A DNA stretch of 6,523 bases from Methylococcaceae bacterium NSP1-1 (GTDB lineage Bacteria; Pseudomonadota; Gammaproteobacteria; Methylococcales; Methylomonadaceae). Under the pieces are notes generated by a model that did not search any database, had not been told where the DNA came from, and worked only from the letters and a program-made list of their open reading frames with translations. Location of the stretch: contig NQJG01000068.1 in NCBI GenBank assembly GCA_002256465.1, positions 1 to 6,523 of the forward strand, given 5' to 3'. Positions 1-6,098 of the stretch are shown here, piece by piece (positions within the stretch are counted from its first letter, which is position 1; the number at the start of each line of letters is the position of its first letter). Both the position numbers and the translations under genes were made by a program.

Positions 1-315
1 TTTTGCAAAAGCCGTCAACCACATTTCATCAACTTTCGGTAAGGTTAATGCCAGCGTTACAGAGAGGGGTTTTGCGCCCATACTGGCCAAATCACTTAAA
101 TTAACGGCTAGTAATTTTTGCCCGAGTTGTTCAGGGCAGGTTCCTGCAAAAAAATGCACATTTTCCACCATCGTATCGGTGGTCACTGCCAGTTCATAAC
201 CTGCTGGTAATGACAATAACGCACAATCATCGCCAATACTTAAGCGTGTTGATGAATTTTTTACTGTTTGTTGAGTGAAAAAACGCTGAATAAGAGCAAA
301 TTCAGAGATGGGCAT
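1..315 (-). CDS. thiL: Thiamine-monophosphate kinase ThiL, N-terminal part (cut by window edge)
   Basis: ThiL phosphorylates thiamine monophosphate to thiamine pyrophosphate with ATP in the cytoplasm. Only the first 105 codons lie in the window; the frame is open to base 1, so the gene continues beyond the left edge. The visible part starts MPISEFALIQRFF. It has the IGDDCALL segment (residues 27-34), TTDTMVENVHF (45-55) and NLSDLASMGAKP (72-83), which are the Mg/ATP-binding N-terminal motifs of the ThiL/PurM-like fold. The ATG at 313-315 is chosen because the family begins a few residues before the F-x-L/I-I-x-R-F segment. No good Shine-Dalgarno sequence is seen. It follows nusB after 43 bp, the usual nusB-thiL order. 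Identity is secure; completeness cannot be judged. Confidence 0.93.
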   Translation of the reverse strand, partial: MPISEFALIQRFFTQQTVKNSSTRLSIGDDCALLSLPAGYELAVTTDTMVENVHFFAGTCPEQLGQKLLAVNLSDLASMGAKPLSVTLALTLPKVDEMWLTAFAK

Positions 316-358
316 GAATTTAGATTAAAGGTTAAGGGTCAATAAAAAATTTTTTACC

Positions 359-808
359 TTACTCCTTGCTCCTTTCAGCTTGCCCCTTACTCTTAATTTC
401 TACTGCTCTTTTTTGCTTGGCAACTTTATCCAAAATGCCATTAATATATTTATGACTACCATCGGCACCAAAATACTTGGCAAGATTAATGCCCTCATTT
501 AAAACAACGCGATAAGGCATATCCAGTCGATGCAACAACTCATAGACACCCATTCTTAAAATAGCCCTTTCAACCGGATCAATCATATCGACTGGCCGGT
601 CTACAAATTCGCTCAACGCTTGATCTATAGCTTCCAGATTTTTAGGTACGCCGTGAAACAGCTCGGTAAAATAGCTTTTCTGAGCATCTTTCAGCCGCTC
701 TTCCTCTAAAAATTGCCGCTCAATCTCAATGAGACTCTGTCCTGTCATCTGCCATTGATACAATGCCTGCACAGCAGCTTTACGGGCATTAGTACGCGCT
801 TGACTCAT
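359..808 (-). CDS. nusB: Transcription antitermination factor NusB
   Basis: NusB binds boxA RNA together with S10 (NusE) and promotes antitermination, notably on rRNA operons. The protein has 149 residues, close to the family norm of about 140. The N-terminal ARKAAVQALYQWQ helix (residues 8-20) is the RNA-binding arginine-rich start. DMIDPVERAILRMGVYELL (74-92) and VVLNEGINLAKYFG (101-114), followed by SHKYINGILDKVA (118-130), are the conserved C-terminal helices. The tail after about 131 is a charged, probably disordered extension. The ATG overlaps the ribH stop (TGATG at 806-810), so translation is probably coupled to ribH. Placement between ribH and thiL is the standard proteobacterial arrangement. 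Confidence 0.97.
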   Translation of the reverse strand: MSQARTNARKAAVQALYQWQMTGQSLIEIERQFLEEERLKDAQKSYFTELFHGVPKNLEAIDQALSEFVDRPVDMIDPVERAILRMGVYELLHRLDMPYRVVLNEGINLAKYFGADGSHKYINGILDKVAKQKRAVEIKSKGQAERSKE

Positions 809-1284
809 CAGGCTTCCAGATTATTAAATAAACTTACCATTTCGATGGCAGACAGTGCTGCTTCCGCACCCTTATTACCCGCTTTTGTTCCCGCTCGCTC
901 TATTGCCTGTTCAATCGTATCAACAGTTAATACGCCAAAACTGACAGGTACATCATATTGTAAAGACACATTGGCCAAACCTTTCACACATTCACCCGCA
1001 ACATATTCAAAATGTGGTGTACCGCCGCGAATCACTGCACCCAAGGCAATAATTGCATCATATTTCTTAGTTGCCGCAATACGTTGCACCACCATCGGCA
1101 ATTCAAACGCGCCCGGGGCTTTAACAAGATGAATATTTGCTTTATCTGCACCGTGGCGTACCAGTGCATCTATGGCTCCTCCTTCTAACTGCTCAACGAT
1201 AAAACTGTTAAAACGGGACGCTACAATACAAAACTTACCGCCCTGAGCTAATAAATTTCCTTCAAACATTTTTATTGTCGACAT
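808..1284 (-). CDS. ribH: 6,7-dimethyl-8-ribityllumazine synthase (lumazine synthase) RibH
   Basis: RibH condenses 5-amino-6-ribitylamino-uracil with 3,4-dihydroxy-2-butanone 4-phosphate to give 6,7-dimethyl-8-ribityllumazine, the penultimate step to riboflavin. It is 158 residues, full length. Visible family motifs are SRFN (23-26), GAFELP (58-63), [15 protein letters not shown] (82-96, with H91 the expected catalytic histidine) and [18 protein letters not shown] (122-139). These cover the substrate sites at subunit interfaces of the pentameric or icosahedral assembly. It lies 61 bp after ribBA; the gap shows no clear terminator or promoter. A weak purine-rich AGAGAA precedes the ATG. Its stop codon overlaps the nusB start. 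Nothing looks damaged. Confidence 0.98.
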   Translation of the reverse strand: MSTIKMFEGNLLAQGGKFCIVASRFNSFIVEQLEGGAIDALVRHGADKANIHLVKAPGAFELPMVVQRIAATKKYDAIIALGAVIRGGTPHFEYVAGECVKGLANVSLQYDVPVSFGVLTVDTIEQAIERAGTKAGNKGAEAALSAIEMVSLFNNLEA

Positions 1285-1345
1285 TATGTTTCTCTACTTA
1301 AATTACAAAATTCTATTTTCTGAAAAGACATTCTCAATCAGCCTT

Positions 1346-2449
1346 TCAGCCGACATGCTCAGACACCTCTAAATCAAACCCGGATAACCCAACATACTTT
1401 TTCTGAGTACCCAACACTTTCAATTTATGTACGCCCAAGTCCGCCAGTATTCTTGCTCCTGTTCCGGTCATGCGCCAATCCGCTGCCGCGGGAGCATCAG
1501 TCGCACCAAGAACGCCGTTATCTTCGAGTTGATAACGATGAATTAATTCCACCAGCGATTTATTGTCTTCGCTCTGTCTGATAACAACCAACACCCCACG
1601 GCCTTCTTCAGCAATTTTTTGCATGGCTGTTCGAATTGAAACACTGCAATCATTTCGTTTTGATGAAAATATATCATCCAGCAAATTCCGCGCATGAACG
1701 CGTACTAAAACCGGCTCATCACCCGAAACCTGGCCCATGACTAAAGCCAGATGCAGATTATTGTCGTTTTTGTCTTGATAAGCATAGAGACGAAAATCAC
1801 CAAATTCCGTGGGGAACGCACACTCACTGATGCGTTCCAGGGTATTTTCATGCTGAATACGATAATGAATCAAATCTGCAATAGTGCCCATTTTAAGATT
1901 GTGCTGCTGCGCAAATACTTCCAAATCGGGCCGCCTGGCCATTGAACCGTCTTCATTGAGAATTTCAACGATTACAGCGGATGGATCAACACCCGCCAAT
2001 TTAGCTAGATCGCAGCCAGCCTCGGTATGCCCTGCCCGACTTAATACACCGCCAGACTTGGCCATTAATGGGAATATATGCCCTGGCTGCACCAAATCTT
2101 CAGCTTTAGCATCCGCCGCCACCGCGCATTGAATAGTACGTGCACGATCGGCTGCGGAAATACCGGTTGTCACGCCCGTTGCCGCTTCGATAGATACGGT
2201 AAAATTTGTCGAATGCGGCGTTTTATTTTCATTAACCATCAACGGCAAGCGCAACTGCTGACAACGTTCGCTGGTTAAGGTTAAACAAATTAGACCGCGA
2301 CCATAGCGCGCCATAAAATTAATATCTTCGGGGCGGGCAAAAGCCGCTGCCATCAATAAATCGCCTTCATTTTCCCGGTCTTCATCATCCATAATAATAA
2401 CCATTTTACCTTGCCGCAAATCGTCTATGATTTCTTCAATTGTGTTCAT
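1346..2449 (-). CDS. ribBA: 3,4-dihydroxy-2-butanone 4-phosphate synthase with degenerate GTP cyclohydrolase II-like domain (RibBA/RibBX type)
   Basis: The N-terminal RibB domain (about residues 1-200) makes 3,4-dihydroxy-2-butanone 4-phosphate from ribulose 5-phosphate. It carries the acidic DDEDRENEGD loop (21-30) and HTEAGCDLAKLAG (141-153), both active-site signatures, so this activity looks intact. The C-terminal part (about 205-367) aligns by eye with GTP cyclohydrolase II, but two of the three zinc cysteines are gone: N255 and N266 stand where cysteines are expected, and only C268 remains. The RQEGRGIGL loop has become RQSEDNKSL. The tail is therefore probably not a GTP cyclohydrolase; such RibB fusions with an inactive RibA-like domain are known in proteobacteria. 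Its ATG overlaps the ribE stop (TAATG, 2447-2451). Length is 367 residues, normal for the fusion. Automatic annotation may call it bifunctional; I doubt the second function. Confidence 0.95.
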   Translation of the reverse strand: MNTIEEIIDDLRQGKMVIIMDDEDRENEGDLLMAAAFARPEDINFMARYGRGLICLTLTSERCQQLRLPLMVNENKTPHSTNFTVSIEAATGVTTGISAADRARTIQCAVAADAKAEDLVQPGHIFPLMAKSGGVLSRAGHTEAGCDLAKLAGVDPSAVIVEILNEDGSMARRPDLEVFAQQHNLKMGTIADLIHYRIQHENTLERISECAFPTEFGDFRLYAYQDKNDNNLHLALVMGQVSGDEPVLVRVHARNLLDDIFSSKRNDCSVSIRTAMQKIAEEGRGVLVVIRQSEDNKSLVELIHRYQLEDNGVLGATDAPAAADWRMTGTGARILADLGVHKLKVLGTQKKYVGLSGFDLEVSEHVG

Positions 2450-3105
2450 TAGCCAAAAAATCCACTCTTTTGCAATAATTCTTCTGTGATGCCGCCATTA
2501 TCTTTAGCCGCCGCTTCGCCTTGCATTAACCGCTCCATATAACGAGCCAGCAAATCCACTTCCAGATTAACGTGTGTGCCGACTTTTGCGTCACCCAGCG
2601 TGGTTTCATTCAGTGTATGAGGCACGATATTGACACTGAATACGGCACCATTGACCTCGTTAACTGTCAGGCTAATGCCATTGATACAAATAGAGCCTTT
2701 TTCAGCAATATATTTGGCCAGATTATCAGGCGCTTTAAATTTAAACCGGAACGAACGTCCATCCGCTTTTTTTTCTATGACCTTGCCGATACCATCAACA
2801 TGCCCGCTGACAATATGGCCGCCCATCCGGGTTGACGGCGTTAAAGCAAGCTCCAGATTAACCGGTGTACCGATAGTTGCGATATTTAAAAGGGTTCTGG
2901 ACAAAGTTTCATTGGAAACATCGGCACAAAAATAATGTGAGCCCAACTCGACAGCCGTTAGACAAACGCCATTAACAGCAATGCTATCACCGAGCGCGAC
3001 ATCCGTTAGTGATAATTTACCCGTATCTATTTTCAAACGACAATCCCCTGCTCTATGCTCGATTGCGGAGATTTTGCCTATGGCTAGTATGATGCCTGTG
3101 AACAT
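2449..3105 (-). CDS. ribE: Riboflavin synthase (alpha subunit)
   Basis: This enzyme dismutates two molecules of 6,7-dimethyl-8-ribityllumazine to riboflavin and 5-amino-6-ribitylamino-uracil, the last step of the pathway. In E. coli the gene is called ribC; ribE is the usual operon name. The 218 residues form the family's two tandem lumazine-binding barrels. The start is the diagnostic MFTGI. GDSIAVNGVCLT (39-50) of barrel one is mirrored by KGSICINGISLTVNEV (136-151) of barrel two, with GGHIVSGHVDG (95-105) and HTLNETTL (163-170) between and after. NLEVDLLARYMERL (180-193) leads to the trimerisation helix. The start is fixed by MFTGI although no Shine-Dalgarno sequence is evident. In most relatives it directly follows ribD; here it is separated from ribD by a roughly 1.3-kb inserted cassette, so its expression may depend on read-through or on a new promoter. 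Confidence 0.98.
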   Translation of the reverse strand: MFTGIILAIGKISAIEHRAGDCRLKIDTGKLSLTDVALGDSIAVNGVCLTAVELGSHYFCADVSNETLSRTLLNIATIGTPVNLELALTPSTRMGGHIVSGHVDGIGKVIEKKADGRSFRFKFKAPDNLAKYIAEKGSICINGISLTVNEVNGAVFSVNIVPHTLNETTLGDAKVGTHVNLEVDLLARYMERLMQGEAAAKDNGGITEELLQKSGFFG

Positions 3106-3147
3106 GGTTTTTAAAGTTTTACTTGTTAACTAAATTGATATATTTGA

Positions 3148-3188
3148 CAAGCAGCCTATATAACGCTTTGCGTTATGTAGACTGCTTG
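3148..3188. repeat. Long inverted repeat (strong hairpin) upstream of ribE
   Basis: The arms 3148-3166 and 3170-3188 pair over 19 positions with a three-base TTT loop (3167-3169). The only exceptions are one mismatch (3155/3181) and one wobble (3159/3177). The core reads TAACGCTTTGCGTTA. No T-run follows on the minus strand, so it is not a standard intrinsic terminator for the cassette. It could be a mobile palindromic unit, an RNA-processing signal, or the edge of the inserted segment. The pairing is seen directly; its role is unknown. Confidence 0.8.
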
Positions 3189-3191
3189 GTT

Positions 3192-3233
3192 CCGATGGCC
3201 AGTATTTCGTTGCACTTCATGCAAGCTAATCGG
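3192..3233. repeat. Second nested inverted repeat after the GIY-YIG gene
   Basis: An outer pair CCGAT (3192-3196)/ATCGG (3229-3233) encloses an inner hairpin TTGCA (3210-3214)/TGCAA (3220-3224) with a five-base loop. It sits a few bases after the stop codon of the GIY-YIG gene and four bases from the longer inverted repeat. Together the two structures fill most of the 132-bp spacer before ribE. A short palindromic repeat unit is the likeliest reading, but the stems are short. Confidence 0.5.
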
Positions 3234-3237
3234 CTTA

Positions 3238-3966
3238 TCACATAAATTTACGCCGCCGAAAGGCCTTAATATCCGCAGGCGTGAGAACAAACCATTCACC
3301 ATTACCACGCCGCGACTTAAAGCGATTGTGCCAATATGCTTCAATTCCCGATGGATCATCAGTGCTTATAATATGAATTGTTGTAGCTCTCTCCGGCAAT
3401 TCAATTGCGATTTCTTTTCCACGCCGATGAAAATCGTTGGTATAGCCAATCTTGTAATGTTGGCCTGATTTAATCATGTAAACATATCCATCTTGTGCGA
3501 CGGCGTCACTATTATCTTGTCGTTCAGGCTTTTGCTTTGTACTCAGAATTGCATCTCGACACATAACAGCTACATCGATATGACTTTGACGCGATTCGCA
3601 AAATTCCGCTAAAAGCAACAGGCGTTCATTTTTAGTGCCTAACCGCTGTAAAAAAGCTGAATGACTTGGAAACGTTTTGTCAGAACGCGCCTTTAAGCGT
3701 AATTCTGCTTCCACAGGAATATGTCCTAGTTCCCGGGTTAACTCAATGTATCGTTCACAAAGATAGTCAATGTCATATGCACTTTGAAATTCGTTAGCTT
3801 CCAATCCGGCTTCTTTAAGCGCATCGCCCCAACGAACCCAATACTTCCCCAACCAATCTGATCGTTTAATCCCTGTGGCATTGAAAAAAGTCTGCGTCCC
3901 TAATGGTTTCGCGTCATTTTCACGAGCGGTGCGCCGGATCTCATTTAAGATAAAATCTTTATTCAT
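3238..3966 (-). CDS. GIY-YIG (T5orf172/MUG113-like) nuclease-family protein of unknown role
   Basis: This 242-residue protein has a C-terminal GIY-YIG-type domain (about 160-242). GYVYMIK (160-166) and YKIGYT (171-176) are the two halves of the GIY-YIG core. They are followed by arginines at 181-182, a glutamate at 209 (GIEAYWHNRF) and GEWF (223-226), the pattern of the T5orf172/MUG113 branch. The N-terminal 125 residues contain WLGKYWVRWGDALKEAGLE (38-56), which resembles the DNA-binding repeats found beside homing endonuclease domains, and a possible second, divergent copy around 67-124. A DNA-binding or DNA-cleaving role is thus plausible, but its target is unknown. Its ATG overlaps the end of the PIN-toxin remnant by 8 bp, so it may be co-translated with the toxin-antitoxin genes. 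It looks intact, unlike the adjacent toxin. It is not a normal member of the riboflavin operon and was probably acquired with the cassette. Confidence 0.8.
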   Translation of the reverse strand: MNKDFILNEIRRTARENDAKPLGTQTFFNATGIKRSDWLGKYWVRWGDALKEAGLEANEFQSAYDIDYLCERYIELTRELGHIPVEAELRLKARSDKTFPSHSAFLQRLGTKNERLLLLAEFCESRQSHIDVAVMCRDAILSTKQKPERQDNSDAVAQDGYVYMIKSGQHYKIGYTNDFHRRGKEIAIELPERATTIHIISTDDPSGIEAYWHNRFKSRRGNGEWFVLTPADIKAFRRRKFM

Positions 3967-4213
3967 TAGCCAAAATCACATTTTGAAAAAACTGATAAGA
4001 AACAATTTTTACACCATGAAAGGGATTTAACACCAGCAAATCTGCATCGCCTGTAATCAAATAGTTGGCTTGACCTGAAACCGATAAATTTAACAGGAAA
4101 TTATCTTTTTTATCCCGACAATCAGTAAATTCGTCCACAACATTTACCCAGGCAATTTTTTCGTAAAGCAAGGCAAGCAATTGTTCAATAGCCGCACTTG
4201 ACACGCATTCCAT
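3959..4213 (-). pseudogene. PIN-domain toxin, N-terminally truncated
   Basis: These 84 residues match the C-terminal part of the COG1569-type PIN toxins, which are usually near 140 residues. The stretch FTDCRDKKDNFLLNLSVSG (residues 29-47) and YLITGDADLLVLNPFHGVKI (51-70) are the family's conserved acidic and GD motifs. PIN toxins are Mg-dependent ribonucleases that need a first aspartate in an N-terminal V-x-D-T-N motif and a later glutamate; roughly the first 55 residues holding these are missing. No PIN N-terminus is visible upstream, because the intact antitoxin gene ends exactly there (TAATG at 4211-4215). The remnant is open and has a start codon, so a peptide may be made, but it is probably not an active nuclease. 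It might still bind the antitoxin. It overlaps the GIY-YIG gene by 8 bp. An annotation pipeline may list it as a short PIN toxin CDS. Confidence 0.75.
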
Positions 4214-4431
4214 TATTGGGCATGATACCTAGCCTGTCTTACCGCCTCCACTTCGGCGGTAATCTCTTCCAAACTCAGCTCATCGGTTTTAATTTGGTTC
4301 AAGAATTTCTTGAACCGTATGGAAAAAGTCTCTTTTTCCAATAATTCTAATAATTCCAGTTTTTCATCCAGGTTACATTGTTCAACAACCGTTTTAAGCT
4401 GTGAGAAATCTATAGCAACAGAAATAACCAT
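4213..4431 (-). CDS. Antitoxin-like small protein paired with the PIN toxin remnant
   Basis: A 72-residue, glutamate-rich, probably helical protein beginning MVISVAIDFSQLKTVVEQC, with DEKLELLELLEKETF (22-36) and a conserved-looking tail LSLEEITAEVEAVRQARYHA (53-71 region). I recognise this as the small antitoxin type found directly before COG1569 PIN toxins in proteobacteria and cyanobacteria. It would neutralise the toxin by direct binding. A recognisable DNA-binding fold is not obvious, so autoregulation is uncertain. It starts 11 bp after the ribD stop codon, with a good AGAGGA ribosome site (4438-4443) overlapping that stop. Its own stop overlaps the toxin start. It appears full length while its partner is truncated, so it may now be an orphan. 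Family assignment is from memory of the sequence pattern and from context. Confidence 0.72.
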   Translation of the reverse strand: MVISVAIDFSQLKTVVEQCNLDEKLELLELLEKETFSIRFKKFLNQIKTDELSLEEITAEVEAVRQARYHAQ

Positions 4432-4437
4432 GCTTTA

Positions 4438-4443
4438 TCCTCT
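4438..4443 (-). promoter_or_regulatory. Ribosome binding site of the antitoxin gene
   Basis: AGAGGA on the minus strand lies 6 bases before the antitoxin ATG and touches the ribD stop codon. It is the best Shine-Dalgarno match among the genes in this run and supports the chosen antitoxin start. It suggests strong independent initiation, rather than only coupling to ribD. Confidence 0.6.
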
Positions 4444-5327
4444 TAACCGATTCTAGCCAAGGGTTCTAATGTTAACCGCAAATCTCCGCCAATCTGCCTG
4501 ACATCGAGTAATTTCAACATTTTTTTATCCTCCATGGTCGTCTGACCCGGCAGATGAAACAGCCCGCGCCCCTGGTCACCCAAGATGCAGGGCGCCATGT
4601 AAACCACCCATTCATCAACCAAACCTTCAGCCAGTAACGCACCATTGAGGACGGAGCCTGCTTCCACCAACAATTCATTGATTTGCTGCTGTGCTAAAAA
4701 ATTCATCACTGCATAGAGATCAAGCCGGGAGTTTTTATCAGCCAGCTTATAAACTTCAAAACCGGCATTTTGCAAGGCCCGCTGCTTGTGATCATCCTGT
4801 GAACAAGTCAAAATCAGGCTCCTTCCAGGCAGTTTTGCCATCTGGGCAGTAACCGGCATATTCAATTCAGAATCGAGTACGACTCTGACAGGTTGCTTAA
4901 CATCAAAATCTACCCGCGCATTCAAGGCAGGATCATCGGCTAACACAGTGTTAATACCTGTCAAAATAGCAGAGCTTTCCGCTCTTAACCGATGCACATC
5001 GGCTCTGGCTTCCGCTGAAGTTATCCATTTACTTTTTCCCGACGCCATCGCTGTGCGTCCATCCAGGCTCATCGCCAGCTTACTACGTACAAAGGGGCGA
5101 ATTTCTGTCATCCTTTTAATAAAGCCGCGATTTAATAAGCGTGCATCTTCCTGTAATACACCGCAGGTTACTTCAATTCCGGCCGCCTTAAGCTTCTCCA
5201 GTCCACGACCTGACACCTGCGGATTGGGATCTTGCATAGCGGCCACTACACGGCTCACGCCTGCTTTTATCAGCGCATCGCAACAAGGCGGCGTTTTGCC
5301 ATGATGACTACAGGGCTCCAAAGTCAC
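4443..5327 (-). CDS. ribD: RibD C-terminal fragment (zinc-ligand half of deaminase plus reductase domain)
   Basis: This is the 3' open frame of the broken ribD, 294 codons from a GTG that in the intact gene is an internal valine codon. [12 protein letters not shown] (residues 5-16) holds the two zinc cysteines of the deaminase. [15 protein letters not shown] (79-93), then [18 protein letters not shown] (99-116) and [11 protein letters not shown] (123-133), belong to the NADPH-dependent pyrimidine reductase domain, which is complete. If translated alone it might keep reductase activity, but no Shine-Dalgarno sequence precedes the GTG. It overlaps the upstream fragment by 20 bases, so re-initiation is possible but unproven. 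Confidence 0.6.
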   Translation of the reverse strand: [294 protein letters not shown]

Positions 5328-5556
5328 ATAAGCAGTTAGTCACATAAGCAGTTGCACCTTGAGCTTCCTGGGCATTTTTTAACGCTTCAACTTCTGCATG
5401 TCCAAGGCCAGCTTTAACATGCCAGCCTTCACCGATAACCACACCATTCCTAACTAAAACACAGCCTACACGTGGATTTGGATCAGTTGTATAGCGTCCC
5501 CTTTTAGCCAGTTGAATGGCTCTCGCCATATAAAAGGCATCTTGCTGTGCTAACAT
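5308..5556 (-). CDS. ribD: RibD N-terminal fragment (first half of deaminase domain)
   Basis: This is the 5' open frame of the broken ribD, 82 codons. It contains the start of the cytidine-deaminase-like fold: MARAIQLAKRGRYTTDPNPR (from residue 9), VGCVLVRNGVVIGEGWH, and GHAEVEAL, where the histidine is a zinc ligand and the glutamate the catalytic proton shuttle. After GATAYVT the duplicated segment forces a non-homologous tail NCLCDFGAL and a TAG. Without the downstream zinc cysteines it should be inactive. Its start codon is coupled to the nrdR stop. Confidence 0.6.
   Translation of the reverse strand: MLAQQDAFYMARAIQLAKRGRYTTDPNPRVGCVLVRNGVVIGEGWHVKAGLGHAEVEALKNAQEAQGATAYVTNCLCDFGAL
5322..5353. 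repeat. 16-bp perfect tandem duplication inside ribD
   Basis: AGTCACATAAGCAGTT occurs at 5322-5337 and again, identical and with no spacer, at 5338-5353. Because 16 is not a multiple of three it causes the ribD frameshift. Loss of one copy by slippage or recombination would restore the gene exactly. Confidence 0.97.
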
Positions 5557-6008
5557 TATTTTTTTTGTAAATCTTCAATCATGTCAGTAAATTCACTGAC
5601 ATCCTGAAAGCTGCGATATACCGAGGCGAACCGCACATAAGCAACGTGATCCAGTGAACTCAACTCTTTCATGACTTTTTCCCCCAAATCCTGAGCAGTA
5701 ATTTCACGTTCGCCCTTTTCCATCAGTTCTTTTTTTATGCGATTGATGGCAGCCTCAATAGCATCACTGTCAACAGGCCTTTTTTCCAAAGCTTTGAGCA
5801 TCCCTGATCGTAGTTTGCTTTCTTCAAAAGGCACGCGAATGCCATCACGCTTAACAACACGCGGCATGGTTAATTCAGCCATTTCAAATGTGGTAAAGCG
5901 CTCTTTACAAACATTACATTCACGTCGACGACGCACCTGATCCCCTTCATTTACCAACCTGGAATCAAGAACCCGGGTATCTTGTGCCGCACAAAACGGA
6001 CATCGCAT
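5556..6008 (-). CDS. nrdR: Transcriptional repressor NrdR
   Basis: NrdR is a nucleotide-sensing repressor of ribonucleotide reductase genes; it binds paired NrdR boxes when loaded with dATP/ATP. The 150 residues are typical. The N-terminal zinc ribbon has cysteines 3, 6, 31 and 34 (MRCPFC...ECNVC) with the basic VRRRRE stretch (25-30). The ATP-cone domain covers about 49-139, starting [19 protein letters not shown] and ending near [16 protein letters not shown] (122-137). The start is fixed by the family's invariant M-x-CPFC. The stop overlaps the ribD ATG; nrdR next to ribD is the widespread proteobacterial arrangement. No NrdR box is recognisable within the window, so it probably acts elsewhere. 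Confidence 0.97.
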   Translation of the reverse strand: MRCPFCAAQDTRVLDSRLVNEGDQVRRRRECNVCKERFTTFEMAELTMPRVVKRDGIRVPFEESKLRSGMLKALEKRPVDSDAIEAAINRIKKELMEKGEREITAQDLGEKVMKELSSLDHVAYVRFASVYRSFQDVSEFTDMIEDLQKK

Positions 6009-6098
6009 AACTTAAGCCACTGTTTTTTATATGCCGAAAACTCGGCCTTTAAATTCAAAACAGATAATTTTATACCATTTCATTGATTTGCCTGTATT

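Larger units (their letters stand above)
4443..5556 (-). pseudogene. ribD: ribD, bifunctional deaminase/reductase, frameshifted by a 16-bp tandem duplication
   Basis: RibD deaminates the pyrimidine product of GTP cyclohydrolase II and then reduces its ribosyl chain with NADPH, steps two and three of riboflavin synthesis. The gene is read in two frames. An exact 16-bp tandem duplication at 5322-5353 shifts the frame between ...GATAYVT and LEPCSHHG.... Deleting one copy gives a continuous 365-residue protein with [20 protein letters not shown], exactly the family pattern, and a normal length. No other stop or frameshift exists in either half, so the lesion is young, reversible, or a sequencing/assembly artefact. 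The break falls between the HAE zinc/catalytic motif and the PC-x(n)-PC zinc ligands, so neither fragment alone can form the deaminase site. The ATG overlaps the nrdR stop (TAATG, 5554-5558). A +1 ribosomal slip within the overlap could in principle rescue it, but I see no known slippery signal. Confidence 0.9.

Noticed and set aside
713..1132. 139-residue plus-strand open frame
   Set aside because: It lies antisense to well-supported ribH and nusB and shows no protein-like motifs.
3106..3147. FMN riboswitch or clear promoter in front of ribE
   Set aside because: The space is far too short for an FMN riboswitch and lacks its conserved blocks; AT-rich hexamers resembling -10 elements have no convincing -35 partner.
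3160..3175. Integron attC-like core (TAACGC...GCGTTA) in the spacer
   Set aside because: The symmetric arms do not fit the attC arrangement of R and L boxes with unpaired bases, and there is no integrase or cassette array here.
3156..3359. 67-residue minus-strand open frame
   Set aside because: It overlaps the C-terminal coding part of the GIY-YIG gene in another frame and continues into the hairpin spacer; no recognisable features.
6033..6046. GCCGA/TCGGC hairpin between rubredoxin and nrdR, as a terminator
   Set aside because: The stem is only 5 bp and is not followed by a T-run on the minus strand.
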